Of a stretch of DNA of 64,000 nt, positions 1-8,791 are shown piece by piece. Source of the DNA: Pelomonas lactea (GTDB lineage Bacteria > Pseudomonadota > Gammaproteobacteria > Burkholderiales > Burkholderiaceae_C); assembly GCF_043555885.1 (NCBI RefSeq), contig NZ_JBIGHX010000003.1, forward strand, positions 496,001 through 560,000. The letters run 5' to 3'. How positions within the stretch are numbered: the first letter of the stretch is position 1; each line of letters opens with the position of its first letter. The position numbers were made by a program, and so were the translations under genes. The notes under the pieces are model-generated. The model did no database searches. It was not told the DNA's origin and worked only from the letters and a program-made list of their open reading frames with translations.

Positions 1-492
1 CCAGTACGAATCCAGCGCTGGCACCAGCGGCGCCTGTTCATGGCCGCCGCGCGCCAGCGCGTACCAGAACAGGAACGCCGCTGCCGCGCCGCCGACCGGG
101 GCGAGAAACGCACCGGCGCTCGCCAAGCCGCGGGCCTGCAGGCGCAACTGCATCGCGCCCGCAATCAGCACGAAGAGCACGAACACTTCGTAGAGGTTGC
201 TGATGGGCACATGGCCGATGCCGCCGCCCAGCCGGTAGGACTCGACCCATCGCAGCGCGAGGCCGCTGATGCCCAGCACCAGCGCCAGCTTGGTCAGCCG
301 GGCCGGCCAGGGGCCGTGGGACTGCCGCCACCACGCCAGCGCGTAGGCGGGCACCGCCGCCAGCGTGGCGATGCCCATGCCGAAGATCTGCGCCTGGCTG
401 CTGCCCAGCGTGCGGGTGAACATCGCTGCGCCCCCGAGGTGGGCCAGCAGGCAGGTGAGCAGCAGCGCCGTGGCGCCGACTATCCAGTTCAT
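1..492 (-). CDS. ccsA: Cytochrome c biogenesis protein CcsA (System II), 3' end outside window
   Basis: CcsA/CcsB-type membrane protein that, with ResB, exports haem and attaches it to periplasmic apocytochromes c. The visible 164 residues begin MNWIVGATALLL and hold several hydrophobic segments. They include RWVESYRLGGG and HVPISNLYEVF, which match the conserved segment just before the tryptophan-rich haem-handling region of CcsA; that WWD region would lie beyond the window. The ATG overlaps the resB stop codon by 4 bases (ATGA), so the gene is translationally coupled to resB and closes the cusBA-resB-ccsA operon. The many cytochromes c encoded nearby are plausible clients. The family call is good, but the gene is truncated here. 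Confidence 0.85.
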   Translation of the reverse strand, partial: MNWIVGATALLLTCLLAHLGGAAMFTRTLGSSQAQIFGMGIATLAAVPAYALAWWRQSHGPWPARLTKLALVLGISGLALRWVESYRLGGGIGHVPISNLYEVFVLFVLIAGAMQLRLQARGLASAGAFLAPVGGAAAAFLFWYALARGGHEQAPLVPALDSYW

Positions 493-2345
493 GGGGATTC
501 CTTCAGGATGAGTTGCGTGAACGCATGGAGTTCGTCTGGCAGGCCGTCCAGCGGCCGGTGGGCAGCCAGTGCGATCAGAACGCCTTGCGGGGATTCGCGC
601 ACCCACAGCCGCCTTTCCGGGCACAGCACCATCAATGCGGCGCCCAGGGCCAGCAACGCCATGCCCAGGTAGACGATGGCGGCGCCCGGTGCCTCGCTGA
701 CCTGCAGCACGCTGGCCGCCACGGGCGTGACCTCGTCCACCTGCAGCAGGGCCGGCTTCCCCGCCTCTATCCAGTGGCTGTAGGCGAGCAGCGCGTCTGT
801 CACGAACGCGAGTCCTTCGGCGGGCGGCTGCCCGGGGTGCTCGGCCGACCAGGCATGCAGAGCCAGCCGGGACAGCAGCTCGATCAGCACGCGCTGGTTG
901 CTGGCGTCGCCCACGGCGGTCAGCCCGCCGCGGCGGAACTGCGCCAGTGCATGCGGCAGGGCCTGCGCCACGACCGGTGGCGCGCCGGTGGCAAATGCGT
1001 GCAGCGTGGCTGGGTCGGCCAGCGCTGCCAGCAGCCGGCGGTAGTCACCCAGCGAGCCCCGTTCGTCGATGGGCAGGCGCAGGAAGCGCGCCTCTCCCGA
1101 GGCCTCGGCGAGGCCGAAGACGGCATAGGCCCGCCCGTCCAGGCGAACCGGTTTGACGTAGACGGTCTCGGTCAGCGTCTGCCCGGCATCGTCGCGCAGG
1201 CGCAGTTCCAGACTGGGCCCCAGGTCGACGCGCTGCGCGGCCTGCGCACCCGACAGGAAGGCCTCGTGCCAGCCCCGGGTCGCAGGCGCGTCGGGCGCGA
1301 CCAGATTGCGCGGTTTGTAGCCGGTGAGTTCCGCTGTCAGCGGCCGGCCGTCCAGCAGCAGGGCCTGCGATACACCCACCTGGGCCTGCAGGGGCTGGTG
1401 CGCTAGGCCGCCCTGTAGCAGCCAGGCCCCGCGCACGCTGGAGCCGCCGTCGTCGAAGCCCGACTGGTAGAACTGCAGGCGGCCGTAGCGGGCCGGCGCG
1501 TTCATCGCGACGCGCAACGGGAAAGCGGTGCCGGGCCGGGCCGGGTCGGTGATCTCGATCTCGCTGACGAAGTCGCTGGGCTGGCCGCCCGGGTGGGTCT
1601 CCACGCGGAAAGCCCGCAGGTGTACGGCCACCGGCAGCCGGCGCAGCAGATAGCCGTCCGCCACAGCCAGGCTGGCCTGGTCGCCACTGCCGCCTTCCGC
1701 CAGGCGCAGCGCACCGCGGAAAGCGCCGCTGTCGGGCCCCAGCCGGCTGGCGGGGCTCAGCTCGGATGGCGGCTGCTCCAGCGGTGCGGCGTGCAGTCGG
1801 CCGGCTGCCAGTCGCAGTTGCAGGCCGAGGTTGGCGTCGGCCAGTCCGCCGACGCTGATGACGACGATGGCCAGGTGGGTGGCGACATAGCCCAGCCGCC
1901 GCAGCTGCCCCTTGGTGGCCGACAGCGTCAGGCCGTCGCCGACCCAGCGCCAGCGACCGGCCCGCAGCGCCGTCGGCAGTTGTGCCTTCTGCCCCTCGGA
2001 CAGCTGCAGCTCGACGGTAGCGGGCAGGCGGCGCAGCGCCTCGGCGCCCAGGTGGTGCTTGAAGCCCCGCGCTTCGCGCCACATGCCCGGCGTCTGGCGC
2101 CAGACGCACAGCCCGGTCGAGAACGTCAGGAACCCGAGCAGCGCGAGGAACCAGCCGGCGTGATAGATGTCGTGCAGGCCGAGCAGGCGAAAGCTGGTGG
2201 CCCAGAGCAGGCCGTAGCGGCCGACGTCCGCCGCCAGGGGCTGGTTCTGTTCGACCAGCGAGCCGATGCTCGCCGCGATGGCGACCACGGCCAGAACGCC
2301 CACGGCAAAGGGCATGGAGCCCAGCAGGCGCAGCAGCCGGTTCAT
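489..2345 (-). CDS. resB: Cytochrome c biogenesis protein ResB (Ccs1)
   Basis: 618-residue membrane protein, the partner of CcsA in System II cytochrome c maturation, thought to hold apocytochrome and haem at the outer face of the inner membrane. It starts MNRLLRLLGSMPFAV and has two or three N-terminal membrane segments (LGSMPFAVGVLAVVAIAAS is typical of ResB). A long periplasmic domain follows, with a final membrane segment near residue 570 (IVYLGMALLALGAALMVL). The ATG at 2345 overlaps the cusA stop by 4 bases and the stop overlaps the ccsA start in the same way. An in-frame open stretch continues upstream to 3539, but it lies antisense-like inside cusA and has no ResB character, so I use 2345. 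Confidence 0.87.
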   Translation of the reverse strand: MNRLLRLLGSMPFAVGVLAVVAIAASIGSLVEQNQPLAADVGRYGLLWATSFRLLGLHDIYHAGWFLALLGFLTFSTGLCVWRQTPGMWREARGFKHHLGAEALRRLPATVELQLSEGQKAQLPTALRAGRWRWVGDGLTLSATKGQLRRLGYVATHLAIVVISVGGLADANLGLQLRLAAGRLHAAPLEQPPSELSPASRLGPDSGAFRGALRLAEGGSGDQASLAVADGYLLRRLPVAVHLRAFRVETHPGGQPSDFVSEIEITDPARPGTAFPLRVAMNAPARYGRLQFYQSGFDDGGSSVRGAWLLQGGLAHQPLQAQVGVSQALLLDGRPLTAELTGYKPRNLVAPDAPATRGWHEAFLSGAQAAQRVDLGPSLELRLRDDAGQTLTETVYVKPVRLDGRAYAVFGLAEASGEARFLRLPIDERGSLGDYRRLLAALADPATLHAFATGAPPVVAQALPHALAQFRRGGLTAVGDASNQRVLIELLSRLALHAWSAEHPGQPPAEGLAFVTDALLAYSHWIEAGKPALLQVDEVTPVAASVLQVSEAPGAAIVYLGMALLALGAALMVLCPERRLWVRESPQGVLIALAAHRPLDGLPDELHAFTQLILKESP

Positions 2346-5300
2346 GCGCGCACCACCCAACGGTAGAGGGCCGGCACCACCAGCAAGGTGTACAGCGGTG
2401 CCGTCAGCATGCCGCCCACCAGGGGCGTCGCGATGCGGCGCATGACGTCCACGCCGACGCCGTCCGACCAGAGCAGGGGCATCAGGCCGCCGAGGATGAC
2501 GGCCACCGTCATCGCCTTGGGGCGCAGGCGCAGCAGGGCGCCCCGCGTGATGGTGTCCGCCAGCGCGAGCTCGGGGTGGCGCTGCCGCTCCTGGTCGAGG
2601 TAGAGCAGCATCACCACGCAGAACTCGGCCGCCAACCCTGCCAGCGCGAGCAGCCCAACGGCAACGGCGAACGACCACTGTAGCCCCAGCGCCCAGCACA
2701 GCCAGAACGCGCCGGCCGCTGCGGCAGGCAGGCTGGACAGCACGACCACCACATGCCGCGTGCGGCGGAAGTGCAGGGCCAGGATGGCTGCCACGAGGGC
2801 CAGCGTGGCGGCACTGATGGCGGCCAGCCTCCAGCGCCCCTGCGCGAGCCGCAGCTGCTGCCCGACGAAGGTCCATTGAGCGCCTTCGGCCCGCGGCCGC
2901 AGCGGCTCCAGCGCCAGGCCGGCATGTTCGAGCACCCCACCGATGTCGCCGCTGTCCAGATCCAGTTGCACGTCGACCACGGGCTGGCCGTTCTCGGTCT
3001 TCAGCTCGGCCGGCCCTTCGGTCAGGCGCAGCGTGGCGACGTCGCCCAGCAGCACGATGGCACCGGTGCCGGCGCGCAACTGCAGGCGCTCCAGGGCTTG
3101 CATGGAGTCGCGGTCGGCGCGGGGCAGGCGCACGACGATGGGCACCCGCTCGCGGCCGATGCCGACGGTGTCGATCACCTCGCCGCCCAGCGGGCCCGCC
3201 ACCCACTGCGCGACGTCGGCGGCGCGCAGCCCGGCCTGCGACAGGCGGGCGCGGTCCAGCTGCACTTCCAGGAAGCGGCCTTGCGCACTGCGTTCGGCCA
3301 CGGCGTGCCTGACGCCGGGCACCTGTTGGAGCAGCGCCTCCGCCTGTTCGGCGACGCGGGCCGCCAGCGCCGGGTCGGGGGCCGTGACGCGCAGTGCCAG
3401 TGGCGTCTTGCTGCCGCTGGCCAGCATGTCGATGCGCGTGCGGATGGGGTGGCCCCAGCTCGCCGTCAGGCCAGGCAGCCGCAGCTCGGCGTCCAGCCGG
3501 GCGATGAGATCCGGCATGGGCAGGGCCGGATCGGGCCATTCGGCACGGGGCTTGAGCTGGATGGTGGTCTCCAGCATGGACAGGGGTGCGGGGTCGGTGG
3601 CGGAATCGCTGCGGCCGGCCTTGCCGTGGACCGAGGCCACCTCGGGCTGCTGCTTGATCAGTGCGCTGCTGCGGCTCAGGATGTCGGCCGCCTCGTCCAC
3701 CGACACGCTGGCCAGCGTCGTGGGCATATAGAGCAGGTCGCCCTCATCCAGCGGCGGCATGAACTCGCTACCCATGTGCAGCAGCGGCCAGGCGAGTGTG
3801 AGACTGGTCAGCGCGCCAGCGGCTACGGTGCGGCGGGGATGCGCGAGCGCGGCGCGCAGCAGCGGGCTGTACAGGTTTTGCAGCACGCGGTTGATGGGGT
3901 TGCCGAGCTCGGGCTGCACCGGGCCGCGCACGAAGCGAAGCATCAGCACCGGGACCAGCGTGATGGACAGCGCCGCGCCCGCGGCCATTGCATAGGTCTT
4001 GGTCAGCGCCAGCGGCGTGAACAGCCGGCCCTCGGGGCCTTGCAGCGAGAAGACCGGCAGGAAGGACACCGTGATGACGAGCAGCGAGAAGAAGAGCGCC
4101 GGCCCGACCTCCTGGGCCGCCTGCAGCACCAGCTCGTGGTGGCTGGCGCGGCCGTCGGCGTTCTCGAGCTTGCGGTGCAGGGTCTCGACCATGACGACGG
4201 CGGCATCGACCATGGCGCCGACGGCGATGGCCAGGCCGCCCATGGACATGATGTTGGCGGTGATGCCTTGTCGCTCCAGCACCGCCAGCGCGACGAGCAG
4301 CCCGACGGGCAGGCTCAGCACGGCCACCCATGCGGAGCGCAGGCGGCGCAGGAAGAGCAGGCACACGGCCCCCACCACGATGGCTTCTTCCAGCAGGCGC
4401 AGCGCCAGCGAACGGACAGAGGCGTGGATCAGTCCGGCCCGGTCATAGGTCGTTTCCAGCCGGACGCCGGCCGGCAGGCTGGCCTGCAGGCTGGCCACGC
4501 GCTCGTGGACCGCCCTCAGCGTACGCTCGGCGTTCTCGCCCTGGCGCATGACGACGATGCCGCCGGCCACGTCGCCCTGGCCGTCGAGGTCGGCCACGCC
4601 TTCGCGAGGGGCAGGCCCCCAGCCCACGCGTGCGATCTGCGCCAGCCGCACCGGCTGGCCGTTTGCATCCTGGCCGACAACGGCGCCCGCCAGGTCGCGC
4701 GGCGCCGACGAGCGGGCATCCAGCGTGACCATCGTTCGCTGCCTGCCGAGTTCCAGAGCGCCGCCGCCGCGCAACTGGTTGGCGTCGCGCAGGCCTTGTG
4801 CCACCGCGTCGGGCGTGATGCCCAGCGCCGTGGCCCGCAGCGGGTCGAGGTCGACCTGCAGCTGCCTGGCGGCGCCGCCGATGCTGGCCACCTCGGCCAC
4901 GCCCGGCAGGCTCTGCAGCTGCGGCCGCAGCACGGTGTCCTGCAGCGCGCGCAGGCGGTCCACGGGCAGCGGGCCGGTGAGGGCGTATTGGTAGATCCAC
5001 CCCGTGCCGGCGGCGTCGGGGCCCAGGACGAGCTTGCTGCCGGCAGGTAGCGCCGCTTGCAGCTGCGACAGGCGCTGCTGGACAGCGGCACGCGCCTGGG
5101 CGGGTGCGATGCCATCGCGGAAGACGACGTAGATGAAGGCCTCGCCGAACATCGACACCGCGCGGACGGTGGCCGCCTCCGGCACACCCAGCAGCGCCGT
5201 GGTGACGGGGTAGACCGACAAGTCCTCGACCTGGCGGGGCGGCTGGCCCGGGGCTTCGACCTTGAGGATGACCTGGGCGTCCGACAGGTCGGGCAGGGCA

Positions 5301-5425
5301 TCGAGCTTCAGCTGCGACGCCAGGCCGGCGGCCAGCGCTGTGAGTGCGGCCACGGCCAGCACGACCCAGCGGCCGTGCGCCAGCGAGGCGCGGATGATGC
5401 GGGCAAGCAGCCGGTCAGTGCGCAT
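2342..5425 (-). CDS. cusA: CusA/CzcA-family heavy-metal RND efflux pump
   Basis: 1027-residue inner-membrane proton-driven exporter of the HME-RND family. An N-terminal membrane helix is followed by periplasmic porter domains (DALPDLSDAQV near residue 45). The helix-4 region reads GGLAIAVGAMVDAAVVMVE, the charged helix of CusA/CzcA pumps. A second half carries RTRIDMLASGSKTPL, which matches the Cu(I)/Ag(I) pump CusA rather than CzcA. Monovalent copper or silver is therefore the likelier substrate, which fits the surrounding copper enzymes. It overlaps cusB by 11 bases and resB by 4. No outer-membrane partner (CusC/TolC type) is seen in the window. The family call is strong and the substrate is inferred. 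Confidence 0.88.
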   Translation of the reverse strand: MRTDRLLARIIRASLAHGRWVVLAVAALTALAAGLASQLKLDALPDLSDAQVILKVEAPGQPPRQVEDLSVYPVTTALLGVPEAATVRAVSMFGEAFIYVVFRDGIAPAQARAAVQQRLSQLQAALPAGSKLVLGPDAAGTGWIYQYALTGPLPVDRLRALQDTVLRPQLQSLPGVAEVASIGGAARQLQVDLDPLRATALGITPDAVAQGLRDANQLRGGGALELGRQRTMVTLDARSSAPRDLAGAVVGQDANGQPVRLAQIARVGWGPAPREGVADLDGQGDVAGGIVVMRQGENAERTLRAVHERVASLQASLPAGVRLETTYDRAGLIHASVRSLALRLLEEAIVVGAVCLLFLRRLRSAWVAVLSLPVGLLVALAVLERQGITANIMSMGGLAIAVGAMVDAAVVMVETLHRKLENADGRASHHELVLQAAQEVGPALFFSLLVITVSFLPVFSLQGPEGRLFTPLALTKTYAMAAGAALSITLVPVLMLRFVRGPVQPELGNPINRVLQNLYSPLLRAALAHPRRTVAAGALTSLTLAWPLLHMGSEFMPPLDEGDLLYMPTTLASVSVDEAADILSRSSALIKQQPEVASVHGKAGRSDSATDPAPLSMLETTIQLKPRAEWPDPALPMPDLIARLDAELRLPGLTASWGHPIRTRIDMLASGSKTPLALRVTAPDPALAARVAEQAEALLQQVPGVRHAVAERSAQGRFLEVQLDRARLSQAGLRAADVAQWVAGPLGGEVIDTVGIGRERVPIVVRLPRADRDSMQALERLQLRAGTGAIVLLGDVATLRLTEGPAELKTENGQPVVDVQLDLDSGDIGGVLEHAGLALEPLRPRAEGAQWTFVGQQLRLAQGRWRLAAISAATLALVAAILALHFRRTRHVVVVLSSLPAAAAGAFWLCWALGLQWSFAVAVGLLALAGLAAEFCVVMLLYLDQERQRHPELALADTITRGALLRLRPKAMTVAVILGGLMPLLWSDGVGVDVMRRIATPLVGGMLTAPLYTLLVVPALYRWVVRA

Positions 5426-6743
5426 GGTGGTGCTGTGCTGCGTTGTCGCGCGGCTTGGCGTGGGCTGCGAAACGGGCCCGGGCCGCCGCCCAGGAGGCTT
5501 CGGCGCCGATCAGGAACTGGCCGTTCACGACGACGCGCTGTCCGGGCGCCAGGCCTTCGCGCACTTCGACGCGTTCGCCGTCGCTGCGGCCCAGGATGAC
5601 CGTGGCCGGCCGGAAACCCGTGTCACCGTCGGCGACGATGACCTGCTCGGTGTCGCCCATGCGCAGCACCGCGTCGCTGGGCACCGTGATGACCGCTGGC
5701 ATGGCGTCGGCCAGCTGCGCGCGCACCAGGCTGCCCGGCGGAAAGGCCGCGGCATGGGCGCCCGGGTTCAACGTGGCCCTGAGCCTGGCCTGGCGCGAGA
5801 CGGGGTCGACGACGGCTTGCTGCGCGCGAGCGGTCACGACCAGGGTCTGATGCGGGTCGACGCTGGACTGCAGCCTGACCCGGGCCTGGCTGCCCAGGGC
5901 GCCCAGTTGCCGGGGCGACAGCGTGAGTTCGACGGCGACGCGCCTGGTGTCCGCATAGCTGAGCACCGGCTGTGCCGGGCCGACGGCGGCACCTTCACGC
6001 GCCGTCAGGCTGGTGATGATGCCGTCATGCTCGGCCCGTACCGGCAGCAGCTCGCGAACGCGGTGGCTGGCTTCGAGTTCCTGGAGTACGTCCTCCGGGA
6101 TGTCGGCCGCAACCAGACGTGCACGGGCCCGGAAGCGTTCCTTCGCGATGCTGGCGAGCATGATCTCCGGCGCGGTGTTGCCGATGGGGCCCATGCCACC
6201 CGGGCGGTTGGTGAGGGCGTCGCGGCGCGTCAGCAGGTCCAGGTAGTCGCGCTGGCGCTGCTGCAGTTCGGGTGAATAGAGCTCGTACAGCAACTGGCCC
6301 TTGCTCACCTTGTCGCCAACGCCACCTACGGCTAGCCGCCGCACCCAGCCCTCCGCCTTGGGAGTCAGCTGCACGCTGGCGCTTTCGTCCTGCACGATCT
6401 GGCCGCTGACGAGGTCGCCAGCGGTGATTGCGGAAGTGCCCACCTTCTCCAGCACCAGGCCGATGCGACGCTGCTGCGCGACGCTGACCGGCACTGCCGG
6501 ATTGGCGTCCGCTGCAGGCCCGGCTGCGCGAACCAGGGCCATGCCGCAGATGGGACAGGAGCCCGGCGCGTCGCGCAGCAGGTCGGGATGCATGGGGCAG
6601 GTCCAGCCGCCCGGCACGACCTCGCCGGCAGCCTGCGGCACGGGCTTGAGCCCGACGCCGTGCGATGCCTGGTGGCGTGTGATGACGAAGCCGGTCGCAG
6701 CGATGGCCACGAGGGCCACGCCGATTGCCAGTCGGTGGTACAT
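5415..6743 (-). CDS. cusB: CusB-like RND periplasmic adaptor with metal-binding N-terminus
   Basis: 442-residue membrane-fusion protein linking the RND pump to an outer-membrane channel. An N-terminal anchor (about residues 7-22) precedes a heavy-metal-binding module with WTCPMHPDLL and CPICGM (Cys49, His52, Cys63, Cys66, Met68), as in many copper-efflux adaptors. Barrel-sandwich and beta-barrel parts follow (GWVRRLAVGGVGDKVSKGQLL). The C-terminus is histidine-rich (QHHHAH), a possible extra metal site. A GGAAG Shine-Dalgarno lies 5 bases before the ATG. It is the first gene of the cusBA-resB-ccsA run and lies 51 bases after nirK, behind a strong hairpin. Confidence 0.87.
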   Translation of the reverse strand: MYHRLAIGVALVAIAATGFVITRHQASHGVGLKPVPQAAGEVVPGGWTCPMHPDLLRDAPGSCPICGMALVRAAGPAADANPAVPVSVAQQRRIGLVLEKVGTSAITAGDLVSGQIVQDESASVQLTPKAEGWVRRLAVGGVGDKVSKGQLLYELYSPELQQRQRDYLDLLTRRDALTNRPGGMGPIGNTAPEIMLASIAKERFRARARLVAADIPEDVLQELEASHRVRELLPVRAEHDGIITSLTAREGAAVGPAQPVLSYADTRRVAVELTLSPRQLGALGSQARVRLQSSVDPHQTLVVTARAQQAVVDPVSRQARLRATLNPGAHAAAFPPGSLVRAQLADAMPAVITVPSDAVLRMGDTEQVIVADGDTGFRPATVILGRSDGERVEVREGLAPGQRVVVNGQFLIGAEASWAAARARFAAHAKPRDNAAQHHHAH

Positions 6744-6757
6744 GGGTTGCTTCCGTG

Positions 6758-6785
6758 GCTGAGCGGCCCTGCCGGGCCGCTCAGC
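6758..6785 (-). terminator. Strong 12-bp hairpin between nirK and cusB
   Basis: A perfect 12-bp stem (6758-6769 pairing with 6774-6785, arm GCTGAGCGGCCC) with a 4-base loop lies in the 51-base gap between the nirK stop and the cusB start. It has no following T-run, so it is not a classical intrinsic terminator. It could attenuate transcription, protect nirK mRNA or mark a processing site. It may lower cusBA-resB-ccsA expression relative to nirK. Confidence 0.45.
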
Positions 6786-6794
6786 GTGGCGCCG

Positions 6795-7712
6795 TCAGCG
6801 GACGACGATGTTGTCGCCCTTGCCGGCCTTGGGGTCGGCGTCGTTGCTGAACTGCAGGATGGCGATGGCGCCTGTGAGGGCCTGCTTCATTACGTGGCTG
6901 ACCAGTGCGTTGGCGCCCTCGACCGGCGAGATGATGTCGAAGGCGGCACCGTCGCCGGGGCCGACGGTGAAGCTCTGCGCGCCGTGGATGACGTTCTTCG
7001 GATTGCCGCTGACGTAGACGCGATCCCAGATGCCCGCGATGGGGTGGAAGGACGAGAACTCGTTGACGCCGGCGTTCACGAAGTGGATGCGCACGCGCTC
7101 ACCCGGCTTGGCCTGCAGGATGCGGGTGGCGGCGGGGTCGTGCACGGGGTCGTACTTGAAGACGCCGCCGTTGAACATCGTGTTGGTCCACTTGCCGGCC
7201 ATCATCTCGGCCTGGTTGTCCGGGTTCGGGTAGAGCTCGGACTGGACCAGCACGTACTCCCGATCGGCCTTGGGCAGTGCGTTCGGATCCTTGGGGTCCA
7301 CGATGATGACGCCGAACATGCCGCGGGCGATGTGCTGGATCATGGGATCCGAGCCGCAGTGGTAGAAGAAGGTGCCCGGGTAGGTGGCCGGGAAGCTGAA
7401 CTTCTTGCTCTCGCCCGGCTTGATGGACTCGAACTCCTTGACGACGTCGACGCGGGCGGCGTGGAAGTCGGTGGAGTGGGAGTTCTTGCTGGTCTTGTCG
7501 TTGACCAGCGTGAACTCGACGATGTCGCCTTCCGTCACGCGAACCACGGGACCGGGGATCTGGCCGTTGTAGGTCCAGGCGCGGTACATGGTGCCCTTGT
7601 TGTCGATGGGCAGTTCCACTTCCTTGGCGGTCAGGGTGACCTGCACGGTCTTGGCCTGGGCAGCGCCCAGGGCGGCCAGGGCAAGCGCCAGGGCCAGGGT
7701 CGTCTTTTTCAC
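6795..7712 (-). CDS. nirK: Copper-containing nitrite reductase NirK
   Basis: 305-residue periplasmic enzyme reducing nitrite to NO. A signal peptide (MKKTTLALALALAALGAAQA) precedes two cupredoxin domains. Counting from the GTG start, type 1 copper ligands are His79, Cys119, His127 and Met132; type 2 ligands are His84, His118 and His273; the catalytic pair is Asp82 (in TDFH) and His223 (in SSFHPI). I chose the GTG at 7712 because AAAGGAA sits just upstream. An ATG at 7739 that overlaps the preceding stop by 4 bases is the alternative and adds 9 residues. It is the last gene of the four-gene ncgABC-nirK-like run, whose cytochromes are likely electron donors. Confidence 0.9.
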   Translation of the reverse strand: MKKTTLALALALAALGAAQAKTVQVTLTAKEVELPIDNKGTMYRAWTYNGQIPGPVVRVTEGDIVEFTLVNDKTSKNSHSTDFHAARVDVVKEFESIKPGESKKFSFPATYPGTFFYHCGSDPMIQHIARGMFGVIIVDPKDPNALPKADREYVLVQSELYPNPDNQAEMMAGKWTNTMFNGGVFKYDPVHDPAATRILQAKPGERVRIHFVNAGVNEFSSFHPIAGIWDRVYVSGNPKNVIHGAQSFTVGPGDGAAFDIISPVEGANALVSHVMKQALTGAIAILQFSNDADPKAGKGDNIVVR

Positions 7713-7735
7713 GGGGTTCCTTTCGGTCGAGGGTT

Positions 7736-8089
7736 TCATTTCGCGGTGGTCTTGCTGACGATGCGGAGATAGGCCACCAGCTCCCCCATCTCCTCGTCGG
7801 TCATGACGCCCTCCCAACGGGGCATCAGGACGGATTTGCCGACTGCCAGTCCGCCGCCCTTGATGGCCTTGAACAGCAGCTCGTCGGGCGTGTCGCCCAT
7901 GCCCTTGGTGTCGGTGTGGTCGCGTGGCTTGACGGCCATGTCGCGGCTGTTGATGCCGTTGCCGTCGCGGTTGATGCCGTGGCATTGCACGCAGTAGGCG
8001 TTGTAGTTGCGCACCGCGCGGGCAGGCGGTTCGGCCGCCTGTACGGCGCCGGCCAGGCAGGCTGCCATGAGAGCGAGCCAGCGCGTCAT
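7736..8089 (-). CDS. Periplasmic monohaem cytochrome c (NcgC-like)
   Basis: 117-residue protein with a signal peptide (MTRWLALMAACLAGAVQA) and one haem c motif, CVQCH (Cys33, Cys36, His37). The fold is class I-like: HGINRDGNGIN follows the haem, and SVLMPRWEG offers the axial methionine. The start overlaps the stop of the diheme cytochrome by 4 bases, and nirK follows directly. In Nitrosomonas europaea a small cytochrome occupies the same place (ncgC), so electron delivery to NirK or handling of nitrite/NO stress is the likely role. The position-based name is inference. Confidence 0.85.
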   Translation of the reverse strand: MTRWLALMAACLAGAVQAAEPPARAVRNYNAYCVQCHGINRDGNGINSRDMAVKPRDHTDTKGMGDTPDELLFKAIKGGGLAVGKSVLMPRWEGVMTDEEMGELVAYLRIVSKTTAK

Positions 8090-8784
8090 TTGGCGCCTCC
8101 TTGCTTCAGGGTGTTGATGTAGCCGCTGAGCTTTTGCACGTCGGCGTCGGTCAGGTCCAGGCGAGGCATCCAGACGTGCGGATCGAACTTCTGCGGGTTG
8201 CGGATGTACTCGACGACGTAGTCCGGCTGCAGCCGATCGCCCGCGCTGAACAACTCGGGGCCCGAGCCGCCCCCTGCGCCCGGCTTGGCCGAGTGGCAGG
8301 ACGCGCAGCCGCGCAGCTTGTTGAACAGCAGCGATGCCATCGAGGCGTTGACGGGATCGCCCTTGAACGCGCCCTTGGCGACGAGGTCTGGCGTCGTCAG
8401 AGCCATCAGCGCGTCGGCGGCGGCGGCGGCATCCGCGGCGTTGAGCTTGGGATGCGGCGTGACCTTGGCGGCGTCGACGACATCGGCGCTGCCGGCCTCG
8501 CCCGGCTTCACCGCGTTGAGGAACATCGCGCCACCCGGGCGCAGCACGGTCGGCTGCTGCAGCCAGGCCGTCAGCCAGTCCCGGTTGAACTTGCTGCCGG
8601 CGTAGTAGAGGTCGGGGCCTTTGCGTTGCAGCAGGCGTTCGACGCTGGCCTCGGCCGGTTTCGTGACCGCATGGCAGGCCACGCATTGGCTCTTGAGCAG
8701 TTCGGCGCCCGATGCGGCGTGCGAAGGCGCGGCGGCGCCCAATGCCGCCGCTGCCGCCAGTGTGGAGAGGAGAAGCTTGATCAC
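8086..8784 (-). CDS. Periplasmic diheme cytochrome c (NcgB-like)
   Basis: 232-residue secreted cytochrome with a signal peptide ending near SHA-ASG and two haem motifs, CVACH (Cys34, Cys37, His38) and CASCH (Cys160, Cys163, His164). The two haem domains are joined by an alanine-rich linker (residues 115-130). It starts 7 bases after the multicopper oxidase stop and overlaps the next cytochrome by 4 bases, so the four genes form one transcription unit. The order oxidase, diheme cytochrome, monohaem cytochrome, nirK matches ncgABC-nirK of ammonia oxidisers. It probably passes electrons between the c-type pool and the copper enzymes. Confidence 0.85.
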   Translation of the reverse strand: MIKLLLSTLAAAAALGAAAPSHAASGAELLKSQCVACHAVTKPAEASVERLLQRKGPDLYYAGSKFNRDWLTAWLQQPTVLRPGGAMFLNAVKPGEAGSADVVDAAKVTPHPKLNAADAAAAADALMALTTPDLVAKGAFKGDPVNASMASLLFNKLRGCASCHSAKPGAGGGSGPELFSAGDRLQPDYVVEYIRNPQKFDPHVWMPRLDLTDADVQKLSGYINTLKQGGAK

Positions 8785-8791
8785 GGCGCCC

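Noticed and set aside
2346..3539. Longer 1016-residue version of ResB starting at 3539
   Set aside because: The extra 398 residues lie inside the cusA gene in another frame and have no ResB features; the ATG at 2345 overlaps the cusA stop in the usual coupled way.
2753..5050. Long open frame on the plus strand (765 codons) opposite cusA, and similar ones opposite the TonB receptors (29667-32345 plus, 40797-43979 minus)
   Set aside because: High-GC genes give long antisense open frames. These translations are rich in His, Gln, Arg and Val without domain features, and the opposite strand holds clear family proteins.
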